This document shows, one piece after another, positions 53,070 through 62,244 of a stretch of 64,000 bases of DNA (positions are counted from its first letter, which is position 1; the number at the start of each line of letters is the position of its first letter). The translations under genes and the position numbers were made by a program. Source of the stretch: Bacillus pseudomycoides (GTDB lineage Bacteria > Bacillota > Bacilli > Bacillales > Bacillaceae_G); assembly GCF_022811845.1 (NCBI RefSeq), contig NZ_CP064266.1, positions 3,720,001 through 3,784,000 on the forward strand, read 5' to 3'. The notes under the pieces are model-generated. The model saw only the letters and a list, made by a program, of their open reading frames with translations, was not told the DNA's origin and ran no database searches.

Positions 53070-53498
53070 TGAAGAAGTAGAATGTTCATCATTTGCACCT
53101 TCACAATACTGGTATAAACATAAGAAAGCTCGTAAGGATCGTGTACGTAGACATTGGTATGAGTGGGAACAAGATACTATTGGCTTCTTAAAGGCGCAAA
53201 AATTTGTATACTTTAAATTATGTGAAGCGCTACAAATCCCAAGAAGCACGTTAAATAGCGTATTGAAGAAATCAAAACAAATATATATCCATGTAATCGG
53301 CAAAGGCAGTCAAAGGCAAACAGGACCGTCTACTTTGGCATTGGTTTTTAACCATACTATTGGCCGTAAAACAGAGCAAAAAGAATTGTATTTAGAATTC
53401 AATCAATCGTTCTAGAAGCAGCAGAACGTCTACAAGCGTTATTATATGAGAAAAAGACTATGAATCTCGCTGACATAGTCGCACTTAATACAGGTTAA
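53066..53498 (+). pseudogene. unrecognised DNA-binding-like protein remnant
   Basis: Reads 'FAPSQYWYKHKKARKDRVRR', 'HWYEWEQDTIGFLKAQKFVY' and 'LCEALQIPRSTLNSVLKKS', a probable helix-turn-helix, and then, after a one-base shift near 53395, 'SIVLEAAERLQALLYEKKTM' to a stop at 53498. It starts at the break of the IS6 remnant without its own start codon. Probably from a plasmid or transposon; no family recognised. Confidence 0.5.
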
Positions 53499-53713
53499 TT
53501 TTGCTTTGGCCACTCTACCAATACATATATCTATTGTATTCTCTTCTGTGCTTAGTCTATAGGGTTTATACATATTATAGGGAATGTGAAATTCAGATTG
53601 AATATTCTGATATTTCATTCTCAATATAACCGTACTTTTTCTCACTGACATTTGGAAAATTGTATATTATTCTTATTATTGTAAGTTTTTGAAAAATATC
53701 TAGGAGAAGGGGA

Positions 53714-54102
53714 ATGGTCTATTGTAACGTACTTTATCTGTATTATGTACGTCAACTATTTTGTTGACGTCTATCCATGGAATAGCTGCAGCTGAAACTA
53801 CAACAAATTCTAGTAAACTTGTAAAGTAATCAGTTCAAGCCGCTCCAACAGATGGGTGGTATCAAGATAATGGAAAGTGGTATTACTATAGGAATGGACT
53901 TGTGCAAAAAGATTGGCAATCTATTAATAATGCTTGGTACTATTTTGATTCATCAGGAATTATGCTAGTTGGTTGGCAATCCATTAAAGGGATTTGGTAT
54001 TATTTCACATCCACAGCTGGTAGTGAGCAAGGTCAAATGGTAACAAGATGGAAACTTATTAATGAAAAATGGTATGAATTTCAACAATTATGTACTATAT
54101 AA
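53714..54102 (+). pseudogene. cell-wall-binding repeat protein, broken
   Basis: TAGGAGAAGGGGA precedes an ATG, but the signal-peptide-like sequence 'TLSVLCTSTILLTSIHGIAA' is in another frame, and a TAA follows 'TTTNSSKLVK'. After it come about three choline-binding-type repeats: 'GWYQDNGKWYYYRNGLVQKD', 'WQSINNAWYYFDSSGIM' and 'GWQSIKGIWYYF'. These are wall-binding modules; the enzyme domain is missing. Confidence 0.7.
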
Positions 54103-54167
54103 AGGTTGTTTTTTGTGGATTGGAAGATTGTATTTTTAAAATAAATTAACCTTTTATGGAGGGGAAT

Positions 54168-55145
54168 ATGAGCGAGCAAATTTATTATTGGTCTCCTATT
54201 AAGCATTGGGAGAAATTGCATAATGAAGTTTTGATAGGGGAAACGAGATATACAGGAATTATGTCTGAGTGGTTTCCTGAGTTTTATTTTCTTGCCCAAA
54301 AGGGAGTGACGATCAGTCAGCTATTAGAGCGCTTTTCGTTAGGGAATGAAGAAGAGGCACAAAAAATAGTAGAACTTATGATAAAGAATCGGGTGTTAGT
54401 AAGTAATATATTACATCCAAGAGAAGTATTCTCCACACAAGAAAAAATTTTTTCGAATCCATATAGCGATCAGATTCGCTTTTCTAAAGATGATTTAGAT
54501 AAGTATATCAGTGAACAATTAAATCGAATGCATCCTGCTGCGCTGTCAACCGGAATTCAACTTGAAACAAAAGTTGAGCTTCCCGCCATGATCAGGGAGC
54601 GTAGATCTTGCCGCCAATTTGATATGAAAAATCCCGTACCTTTTTCAGAATTCGCGCAACTGTTTTCTACTTTCAAACAGAGGAAAGAAGAAAAAATCTA
54701 CTACCATTACGCCAGTGCGGGTGGAGTTTATCCCATTGATATTTTTGTCTATATAAAACCGAAACGGGTAGAAGGTATGAAAGCTGGTTTTTATTATTAT
54801 AGCCCATCAGAGAATAGTCTTTTACTTGTAAACAACATTGACCAAGTAATCAAGAGTGATCATGAGATGATTAACCAGGAATTATTTACCCAGTCTGCCT
54901 TTTCGGTTTATCTAGTCTATAATGCGCGCGCCTCCATGCCTAAATATGGTTCAGATGGATATTTATTTGCTTGCATTGAATCAGGCATCATCACTGCTAC
55001 GTTAAATATGGTGGCTGAGACATTAAACTTGGGAGTGTGTTCTGTTGGGCATATGAAATTTGAGGATATTCATCGATTTTTAAGTTTGGATAACCATCAA
55101 GTATTTCTCCACGGGATTGAAGTTGGGTTAAAAATTAGCGAATAG
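54168..55145 (+). CDS. bmdC: SagB/McbC-type FMN oxidase, probable thiazoline oxidase
   Basis: A 325-residue nitroreductase-fold flavoprotein. Nitroreductase landmarks are 'MIRERRSCRQFDMKNP' near residue 143 (FMN contact), 'YASAGGVYPIDIFVYI' and 'ESGIITATLNMVAETLNLGV' followed by 'CSVGH'. A 130-residue N-terminal region precedes them, as in peptide-heterocycle oxidases. It abuts an NRPS with a heterocyclization domain, so it should oxidise a carrier-bound thiazoline to thiazole, as BmdC does in bacillamide synthesis. The second ATG is preferred because GGAGGGG ends three bases before it; the ATG at 54156 precedes that site. The gene symbol is by analogy. Confidence 0.85.
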   Translation: MSEQIYYWSPIKHWEKLHNEVLIGETRYTGIMSEWFPEFYFLAQKGVTISQLLERFSLGNEEEAQKIVELMIKNRVLVSNILHPREVFSTQEKIFSNPYSDQIRFSKDDLDKYISEQLNRMHPAALSTGIQLETKVELPAMIRERRSCRQFDMKNPVPFSEFAQLFSTFKQRKEEKIYYHYASAGGVYPIDIFVYIKPKRVEGMKAGFYYYSPSENSLLLVNNIDQVIKSDHEMINQELFTQSAFSVYLVYNARASMPKYGSDGYLFACIESGIITATLNMVAETLNLGVCSVGHMKFEDIHRFLSLDNHQVFLHGIEVGLKISE

Positions 55146-58100
55146 ATGGAAATTAATGTTAAGGAGCTGAAGATAAAAATGCATATCAAAGATCGTAGTT
55201 CGATTCATGAGTATAAAGTGGCAGAATCGTTTTGGAAAGAGCAATTATCTTCCGGTGTACCCGATTTTTCGTTATTTAATAGCGGTTATCAAATGAATAA
55301 AGACAATCCATGCGACCATGTTCAAGTCATAATGGATGCAGAGCTTAGTCAAAGTTTACAAAAAGTAAGTAAGTCACAGGATTTATTTTTATTTAGCTGG
55401 TTACAGGCAGCTTTAAGGGTTTGCTTGGTACATTATACAGACCAAGAAAGGATCACAATCGGGGTTCCTGTAATGGGAAAAGATTGCGAACAAAGAGAGA
55501 ATCTGAATGATTTGCTTCCTATAGGAACTGCAATCCATCCCCAACACTCCTTTAAGCAAGTAGTGGAGCAAGTCCAACAAACGACTTTACTTGGTTATGA
55601 CAATCAGAGTTATCCACTCTCTGAATTATTAGCGAAGCTCTATTCAACTCCATTTCAAATCGTTTTGGGAATGGAAGGATTACATAATAAGAGTTCAATA
55701 GAAGAATGCTCAGAGAATGAATTAGCCATCTGGGTACAAAGAAAATGGAATGAAAAACATAATGAATTTGAATTTCAAATTTCTTGCAAGTCTCATTCTC
55801 TTTTTCCGTTGCAACAGTTTGCCAAATCTTATCTTTATGTTTTAAAGCAAGTGTTGAGAAATCCTGATCTGGCTGTGAAAGATATCTGTATTATTTCGGA
55901 AGAAGAAAAAGAGTTGCTAGAAGGATTTAATCAAGTTCAGATGGGCATAGACTTGTCTCAAACATTTCAGGATTTGTTTGAGGAGCAAGTGTTGAAAACT
56001 CCAGATCAAATTGCTGTTATTTGTAATGATCAATCTTTGACATATAGAGAATTGAATAAGAAAGCAAATCAATTGGCTTCTGTTCTTCAAAATAAGGGTG
56101 TATCCAAAGAAAGTATTATTGGGGTTATGGTAGATCGATCATTGGAAATGATCATTGGCATGATGGGGATTTTAAAAGCCGGAGGGGCTTATCTACCAAT
56201 CGATCCTCACTATCCCAGTGAACGAATTGAATATATGTTACAAGATAGTCAAGCAAAATGGTTATTGAGCAAGCGAACAGAGAAAGAATTGCCGCAATTT
56301 GCCGGTGAGGTGTTGTATCTTGATGAGGAACATCTCTTCCAAGGTGAAGAAAGCAATCTAGACCGAGAAAGTGAACCTAATGATTTGGCTTATGTTATTT
56401 ACACATCAGGATCAACAGGAAATCCAAAAGGCGTAATGGTGGAACAGAGATCCCTCGTCCATTTCTTAAGCATTATGAGAGAAAAGCTAAAAGATAATCA
56501 GTCGTTCTTGTTTCTTGCTAGTGTTTCTTTTGATATATCTCTGTTAGAAGTATGTATCCCTTTAACTCAAGGCTCGAAGGTAGTCATTGCTACAGAGGGA
56601 CAGTTTGCAACAAAAGAATTGGCTTATTTGGTCAAAGAACATAAGGTAGATTTATGGGAATCGACCCCATCGCGAATGGAATTGATTTTGAGTGATCCAG
56701 AAGGGGCAGAGTTTCTAAGAGATTTAAAGGCCATTTTGTTAGCAGGAGAAGCGTTTTCGATTGATTTGATTGAAAAAATTCGAAGTATCAGCGAAGCGCA
56801 AACTTTAAATATCTATGGTCCGACAGAAACAACCATTTGTGCAACAGTAAAAGATTTGAGTACTGCCAAAGAAGTGACGATCGGGAAACCTAATCCCAAT
56901 TATCGTTCTTATGTATTGAATAAATATAGTCAAATGAAACCTTGGGGAATGCCGGGAGAGCTCTGTATTGCCGGAGTGGCGGTAGCTCGGGGTTATCTTG
57001 GCAAATCTAAATTGACAGATGAAAAATTTGTTCCGAATCCTTTTGTGGCGGGAGAAATGATGTATCGTACTGGTGATCTCGTCCGATGGTTACCTAATGG
57101 AGAACTTGAATATCTCGGTCGAATGGATCATCAGGTGAAAATACGGGGATATCGGATTGAAATAGGGGAAATCGAGGCTCAGCTAAAGAGACATCCAGAG
57201 ATAAGCCAAGCTATTGTTGTTGATCAGGTAGATGGAAACAGAAAATTGTTAGCTGCTTACTATGGATCAGATAAGAAGATCCCTTTTGAAGAGCTCAGAA
57301 AATATCTAAGCAATAAATTGCCTGAGTTTATGATTCCCGAAAAAATGATTCAGGTAAAAGAGATTCCACTGAATCCAAATGGGAAAGTGGATCGAAAAAG
57401 GTTGTTGGATTTAACTCAAACAGATCAAATATCCATCCCATATGTCGCTCCACGAAATCAAATCGAACAGAAATTGGTGCAAGCATGGGAAAAAGTGATG
57501 GAGATCGAGCGAATCGGTATTCATGATAACTTTTTTGCCTTAGGAGGAGAATCGATTAAGGTACTACAGATTATCAACTTATTAGGAAAAGACCACTTGA
57601 AAATAAGTACAAGGGATATTTTTAAACATCCCACGATTGCTCAACTTAGTTCTTGTGTAGAAGTGGAGCAGAAAGAAGAAAGCCTAGATAAAACACCAAC
57701 CCGTGTTAAAGATTTGTCCAAGCCATTTTCCTTAACAGAAGTTCAGACAGCTTACATGTTAGGGCGTAATCCGCAGTTTGAATTAAGCGGCATTTCACCT
57801 CAAACGTATTTTGAATATGAAACAGAATTGGATATCAATCGGCTTTCGCAAAGTTTCCAAAAGGTAATTCAGCGCCATCCTATGTTACGAGCTGTGATCT
57901 TGCCAGAGGGAAAACAGCAAATCTTACAAGACATTCCTGATTATCAGATTGAAATAGAAAATCTCAGTGGTTTAGATGATGGAAAACAAAATGTTCGATT
58001 GCAAGAAGAACGTTCTCGAATGACCAATCATGTATTTCCTTTGGGGCAATGGCCTTTGTTTGAATTGAAAGCCTTTCTTTTAAAAGAAGACACTTATTTG

Positions 58101-61100
58101 TTATGTTTTCGATATGATGCTTTATTGATGGACGGGGCAAGCATGAACATCGTTGGACATGATTTGTTGCATTATTATCACAAACCAAATCAAAGATTGG
58201 AATCTCTTTCTTTTGATTTTCAAGATTACATGTTCATCTATGATGAAATGGAACAAAGCAAAGAATATAAGAAAGCAAAAGATTATTGGACAAGCAAGCT
58301 GCCTGACTTTCCATTTGCTCCTTCTCTGCTGTTAAAAAAGGATCCAGCAGAGATTGCTACCCCTAACTTTCAATCACTTACTAAGATCTTGGACAAGGAC
58401 AAATGGACGAAGTTACGGAAGCTGGCACAAGAGAAAGAAGTAACTCCTTCCGCCCTTCTTTGTACGATATATGGAGAAGTGTTGGCATATTGGAGTAATC
58501 AACGTCGATTGGCAATTAATCTGACTGTATTTAACCGTTATCCTGTTCATGAAGAAGTAGAGCAGATTGTGGGGGATTTCACGTCACTCATCTTGTTGGA
58601 CATGGATGTGAATCCAGAGCAATCTTTCTTTACCAGAGTGGAGCAAACACAAACGACTTTGCTAGATGGACTTGAACATCGTCATTATGATGGAGTTAGC
58701 TTTATTCGAGATTTTACTCGATATCACCAAATGAGACCAAAAGCAGTCATGCCAATTGTTTTCACCTCGATGCTAGCAGGCGCGGGTGCTTTTGCTTGGG
58801 AGCAGCTTGGCTCTCTCCGCCATATTCATGCTCGGACTCCACAAGTGTATTTGGATAATGTGGTAATTGAAAAAAATGGAGAGTTATTGATTAGCTGGAA
58901 CTATGTAGAAGAATTGTTTGATGTTGATGTGATGGAAGCAATGTTTTCCCAATTTGTCAATCTGTTGGAACAATTGGTGAAACAAAGAGACGTAACCTCT
59001 TTGCAAGTGAAAAAATCGGATCAGACTTTAATTGAGCAGTACAATCAGACAACAGAAAAAATACCTTCCACTACCCTGTATCAATTGTTTGCAGACCAAG
59101 TACAACGTACACCAGATCAAGTGGCAGTGGTTTTTGAACAAGAGTGGTTGACTTACTTGGACCTTCATCAACGCTCCAATCAAGTTGCTCACTATTTGCA
59201 AGAACAAGGGATTGGTCTAGGTGACAGAGTTGGTATTTTGGTACAGAGACGGGTTGATACGATTGTTAATATGATGGGGATATTAAAAGTGGGTGCTGCT
59301 TATGTACCCATCGATCCCGAGCATCCACCAGATCGACAAACATATATTTTAGAAAATAGCTCATGCAAACTTTTGTTGGAACCTGGTCTTTATGAAGAGA
59401 AACATTTGTCATCATATGCAACCGAAGATCTGCCTACCATTGCTGGTCCGGAAGATCTTGCCTATATTATCTATACTTCAGGAAGTACCGGAAAACCAAA
59501 AGGAGTGATCATTACTCACCAAGCGGTTGCAAATACCATTCAAGATATCAATCAAAAATATAAGGTGAATGAAGACGATCGCATTATTGGTATCTCCTCC
59601 ATGTGTTTTGACCTGTCTGTATACGATATTTTTGGAACGTTAAGTACAGGTGCAATGTTGGTAATGATTCGTGATCCGAGAGACATGCAAGAACTGATCC
59701 GTACGGTCGAACGCAGAGGAATTACGATCTGGAATACAGTACCTAAAATCATGGATTTAGCATTGGATCAGGTAGGTTCTCATTTTGAAAATTCTTCCTT
59801 GCGTTTGGTCTTACTTAGTGGGGATTGGATTCCACTCACTTTACCAGAAAAAATAAAACGACATTTCCCGATCGCGGAAGTAATTTCACTGGGAGGGGCA
59901 ACAGAAGCATCAATTTGGTCCATTTATTATCCAGTCAAACAGGTGGAAGCACACTGGAACAGCATTCCATATGGGATGCCTTTGGCAAACCAAACGTATT
60001 ATGTGCTGAACTACGATAAGAAAATGTGCCCAGTTGGTGTGATCGGTGATTTATATATTGGGGGAGTGGGTCTTGCCCAAGGATATTTGAATGATGAACA
60101 GAAAACGAATGAAGTGTTTGTGTCACATCCAGAACTTGGTCTTATTTACAAGACAGGGGATTGTGGCAGGATGCATCCCGAGGGGTATATTGAATTTTTA
60201 GGACGTCAAGATTACCAAGTCAAAATTCAAGGATATCGAGTGGAGTTAGAAGAGATCACCCATTGCCTTCTCACTTACAAACAAGTAGACCAAGCTGTAG
60301 TGATTGACCAGACAGATGAGAATGGTATGAAATTTTTAGTCGCATATGTGGTAACTGAGCAAGATATCAGTACAACAGAACTACGAAAATATTTGCGAGA
60401 CTACTTGCCCGAGTACATGATCCCTTCTTATTTTGTTTATTTGGAGCGACTACCCTTGACCCCTAATGGGAAATTAGATCGAAAGGCGCTTCCTGCTCCG
60501 GAGAAACAAAAAAATGATATATATATTGCTCCAAAAACTGAAATGGAAAAAATATTGACCAGTGTATGGCAAGAAGTACTCAAAGTAGACCAAATCGGAG
60601 TAAATGATCATTTCTTTGCCTTGGGTGGCGATTCGATTAAGGCCATTCAAGTTTCTGTAAGACTTTATAGACAAGGATTTCAGTTAGAGCCAAAAAATCT
60701 ATTTGCCTTCCCTATATTAGGTGACATGGTTCATTTTGTTAAGAGGCTAGACCATCCTTTACACTCACAAACAGACGATATAAACAAAAAGAAAGAAAAT
60801 AAAGTCACATCACTGAATGTTAGAGATAAACAGCTTAATCAACATACGCTTAACAAAATACAAGAAAAAATGCCGGATATAAAAATAGAACGAATCTATC
60901 CATTGGCACCCTTCCAACAAGTTATTTATGAACATGCTGTAGCAGAACCTGATACCAATGCTTATTTTGAACAAACGATTTGGACACTTGAGGGGCAATT
61001 GGATGTAGATCTCTTTATTCAGTGTTTTCAACAATTAGTTGATCGTCATGATTCTCTAAGAACGATCATTGTGCAAGATGAACAAGAACAACCTTGGCAA

Positions 61101-62189
61101 GCTGTGTTACATGATGTTCAAATGATTTCAGAGGTAAAAAGCTTGATTGAGATGACGAGACAAGAGCAGCAAGAATGCTTAGGCCAGTGGATGAGTGAAA
61201 ATTTAGGCCGAGGATTTAATAATGATGAACTCATGACCCGTCTCTGTGTATTTCAACTAGGCAATGCCGAGTATAAGGTAGTTTGGAGTGCCCATCATCT
61301 ATTGTGTGATGGTTGGAGTGTCAGTATTTTGTTAGACGAATTATTCCAACTCTATGAAGCAAAAAGTGCGGGAACTACAGTGGAATTACCTCCAGCAAAA
61401 CCTTTTCAAGCATTCATTGACTGGACTTTAGCGCAAGACCATGAGAAAGCACGCCATTTTTGGCGCGATTATTTATCAGGGTACAATCGGAAAATCAGCA
61501 TTCCCAAAAAGAAAGTACCAACTCAAAGTAAAGGGTTAAGTTTCACATTTATGGATTTAGCATTAGATGAGGATCTGACCAATCAGTTACGGACATTTGT
61601 AACCAAACACCATGTAACCATGAATTCGGCTTTACTAGCTGTATGGGGTACATTGCTTGGCAAATACAATGGAACGAAAGAAGTAGTATTACCTAATCTG
61701 GTATCAGTCAGACCTCCCAAAGTGGAAGGGATTGAAAATATGTTTGGTCTGTTCACAAATGTTTTGCCTATCCGAGTAGCTTGGACAGAAACGCAATCTT
61801 TTGTGGATCTCCTGCAAGAAGTTCAACAAGAAACATTGAAATGTAATGAGTATGCCTACTATTCATTTGTTGAGATCCAAAAACAAAGTGAGTTGACCAA
61901 TCAGTTGATCGACCATCTTTGGGTGTTTGAAAATTATCCAACCAACCCATCCATTTTCTCTTCAAATGAGAACAGAAATTTTGCCATCACAGATTACCAA
62001 GTCGTTGACGAGCCGCATGTGAAGTACGGAATTATGTGCTTCCCTGAAGAGAAACTTACAATGAAGTTTGGATATGATCAAAATATCTATGAAGCGGAGC
62101 AAGTACAGGAAATATTGAATCACATCCATACGTTAATCAAAACGATCATTCATAATCCAACACAGATGATCGGCGATTACCAATTATAA
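55146..62189 (+). CDS. bmdB: bacillamide-type nonribosomal peptide synthetase (C*-A-T-Cy-A-T-C)
   Basis: 2347 residues. Residues 20-265 look like the C-terminal half of a condensation domain without HHxxxDG. A1 (about 275-765) has 'YVIYTSGSTGNPKG', 'YGPTETTICA' and 'YRTGDLVRW'. T1 is 'FFALGGESIK' (Ser near 801). Cy (about 855-1290) has the heterocyclization motif 'DALLMDGAS' near 990. A2 (about 1305-1785) has 'SLGGATEASIW', and its pocket reads DLYNLSLIW by eye, a cysteine code. T2 is 'FFALGGDSIK'. The final C domain has 'AHHLLCDGWS' near 2047, and there is no thioesterase. A1's pocket reads roughly DILELAIIC, so its amino acid is uncertain. The gene starts directly after the oxidase stop; an ATG 33 bases on, after AAGGAG, is an alternative start. 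Confidence 0.9.
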   Translation: MEINVKELKIKMHIKDRSSIHEYKVAESFWKEQLSSGVPDFSLFNSGYQMNKDNPCDHVQVIMDAELSQSLQKVSKSQDLFLFSWLQAALRVCLVHYTDQERITIGVPVMGKDCEQRENLNDLLPIGTAIHPQHSFKQVVEQVQQTTLLGYDNQSYPLSELLAKLYSTPFQIVLGMEGLHNKSSIEECSENELAIWVQRKWNEKHNEFEFQISCKSHSLFPLQQFAKSYLYVLKQVLRNPDLAVKDICIISEEEKELLEGFNQVQMGIDLSQTFQDLFEEQVLKTPDQIAVICNDQSLTYRELNKKANQLASVLQNKGVSKESIIGVMVDRSLEMIIGMMGILKAGGAYLPIDPHYPSERIEYMLQDSQAKWLLSKRTEKELPQFAGEVLYLDEEHLFQGEESNLDRESEPNDLAYVIYTSGSTGNPKGVMVEQRSLVHFLSIMREKLKDNQSFLFLASVSFDISLLEVCIPLTQGSKVVIATEGQFATKELAYLVKEHKVDLWESTPSRMELILSDPEGAEFLRDLKAILLAGEAFSIDLIEKIRSISEAQTLNIYGPTETTICATVKDLSTAKEVTIGKPNPNYRSYVLNKYSQMKPWGMPGELCIAGVAVARGYLGKSKLTDEKFVPNPFVAGEMMYRTGDLVRWLPNGELEYLGRMDHQVKIRGYRIEIGEIEAQLKRHPEISQAIVVDQVDGNRKLLAAYYGSDKKIPFEELRKYLSNKLPEFMIPEKMIQVKEIPLNPNGKVDRKRLLDLTQTDQISIPYVAPRNQIEQKLVQAWEKVMEIERIGIHDNFFALGGESIKVLQIINLLGKDHLKISTRDIFKHPTIAQLSSCVEVEQKEESLDKTPTRVKDLSKPFSLTEVQTAYMLGRNPQFELSGISPQTYFEYETELDINRLSQSFQKVIQRHPMLRAVILPEGKQQILQDIPDYQIEIENLSGLDDGKQNVRLQEERSRMTNHVFPLGQWPLFELKAFLLKEDTYLLCFRYDALLMDGASMNIVGHDLLHYYHKPNQRLESLSFDFQDYMFIYDEMEQSKEYKKAKDYWTSKLPDFPFAPSLLLKKDPAEIATPNFQSLTKILDKDKWTKLRKLAQEKEVTPSALLCTIYGEVLAYWSNQRRLAINLTVFNRYPVHEEVEQIVGDFTSLILLDMDVNPEQSFFTRVEQTQTTLLDGLEHRHYDGVSFIRDFTRYHQMRPKAVMPIVFTSMLAGAGAFAWEQLGSLRHIHARTPQVYLDNVVIEKNGELLISWNYVEELFDVDVMEAMFSQFVNLLEQLVKQRDVTSLQVKKSDQTLIEQYNQTTEKIPSTTLYQLFADQVQRTPDQVAVVFEQEWLTYLDLHQRSNQVAHYLQEQGIGLGDRVGILVQRRVDTIVNMMGILKVGAAYVPIDPEHPPDRQTYILENSSCKLLLEPGLYEEKHLSSYATEDLPTIAGPEDLAYIIYTSGSTGKPKGVIITHQAVANTIQDINQKYKVNEDDRIIGISSMCFDLSVYDIFGTLSTGAMLVMIRDPRDMQELIRTVERRGITIWNTVPKIMDLALDQVGSHFENSSLRLVLLSGDWIPLTLPEKIKRHFPIAEVISLGGATEASIWSIYYPVKQVEAHWNSIPYGMPLANQTYYVLNYDKKMCPVGVIGDLYIGGVGLAQGYLNDEQKTNEVFVSHPELGLIYKTGDCGRMHPEGYIEFLGRQDYQVKIQGYRVELEEITHCLLTYKQVDQAVVIDQTDENGMKFLVAYVVTEQDISTTELRKYLRDYLPEYMIPSYFVYLERLPLTPNGKLDRKALPAPEKQKNDIYIAPKTEMEKILTSVWQEVLKVDQIGVNDHFFALGGDSIKAIQVSVRLYRQGFQLEPKNLFAFPILGDMVHFVKRLDHPLHSQTDDINKKKENKVTSLNVRDKQLNQHTLNKIQEKMPDIKIERIYPLAPFQQVIYEHAVAEPDTNAYFEQTIWTLEGQLDVDLFIQCFQQLVDRHDSLRTIIVQDEQEQPWQAVLHDVQMISEVKSLIEMTRQEQQECLGQWMSENLGRGFNNDELMTRLCVFQLGNAEYKVVWSAHHLLCDGWSVSILLDELFQLYEAKSAGTTVELPPAKPFQAFIDWTLAQDHEKARHFWRDYLSGYNRKISIPKKKVPTQSKGLSFTFMDLALDEDLTNQLRTFVTKHHVTMNSALLAVWGTLLGKYNGTKEVVLPNLVSVRPPKVEGIENMFGLFTNVLPIRVAWTETQSFVDLLQEVQQETLKCNEYAYYSFVEIQKQSELTNQLIDHLWVFENYPTNPSIFSSNENRNFAITDYQVVDEPHVKYGIMCFPEEKLTMKFGYDQNIYEAEQVQEILNHIHTLIKTIIHNPTQMIGDYQL

Positions 62190-62192
62190 AAA

Positions 62193-62226
62193 ATGAAAAG
62201 GCGAGCAACAACTCGCCTTTTAAAAT
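62193..62226 (+). terminator. intrinsic terminator between NRPS and decarboxylase
   Basis: AAAAGGCGAG and CTCGCCTTTT with a six-base loop. It lies only about 20 bases before the decarboxylase start, so the last gene needs read-through or its own promoter within the hairpin region. Confidence 0.8.
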
Positions 62227-62244
62227 AGAATAGGAGTGAAACAA

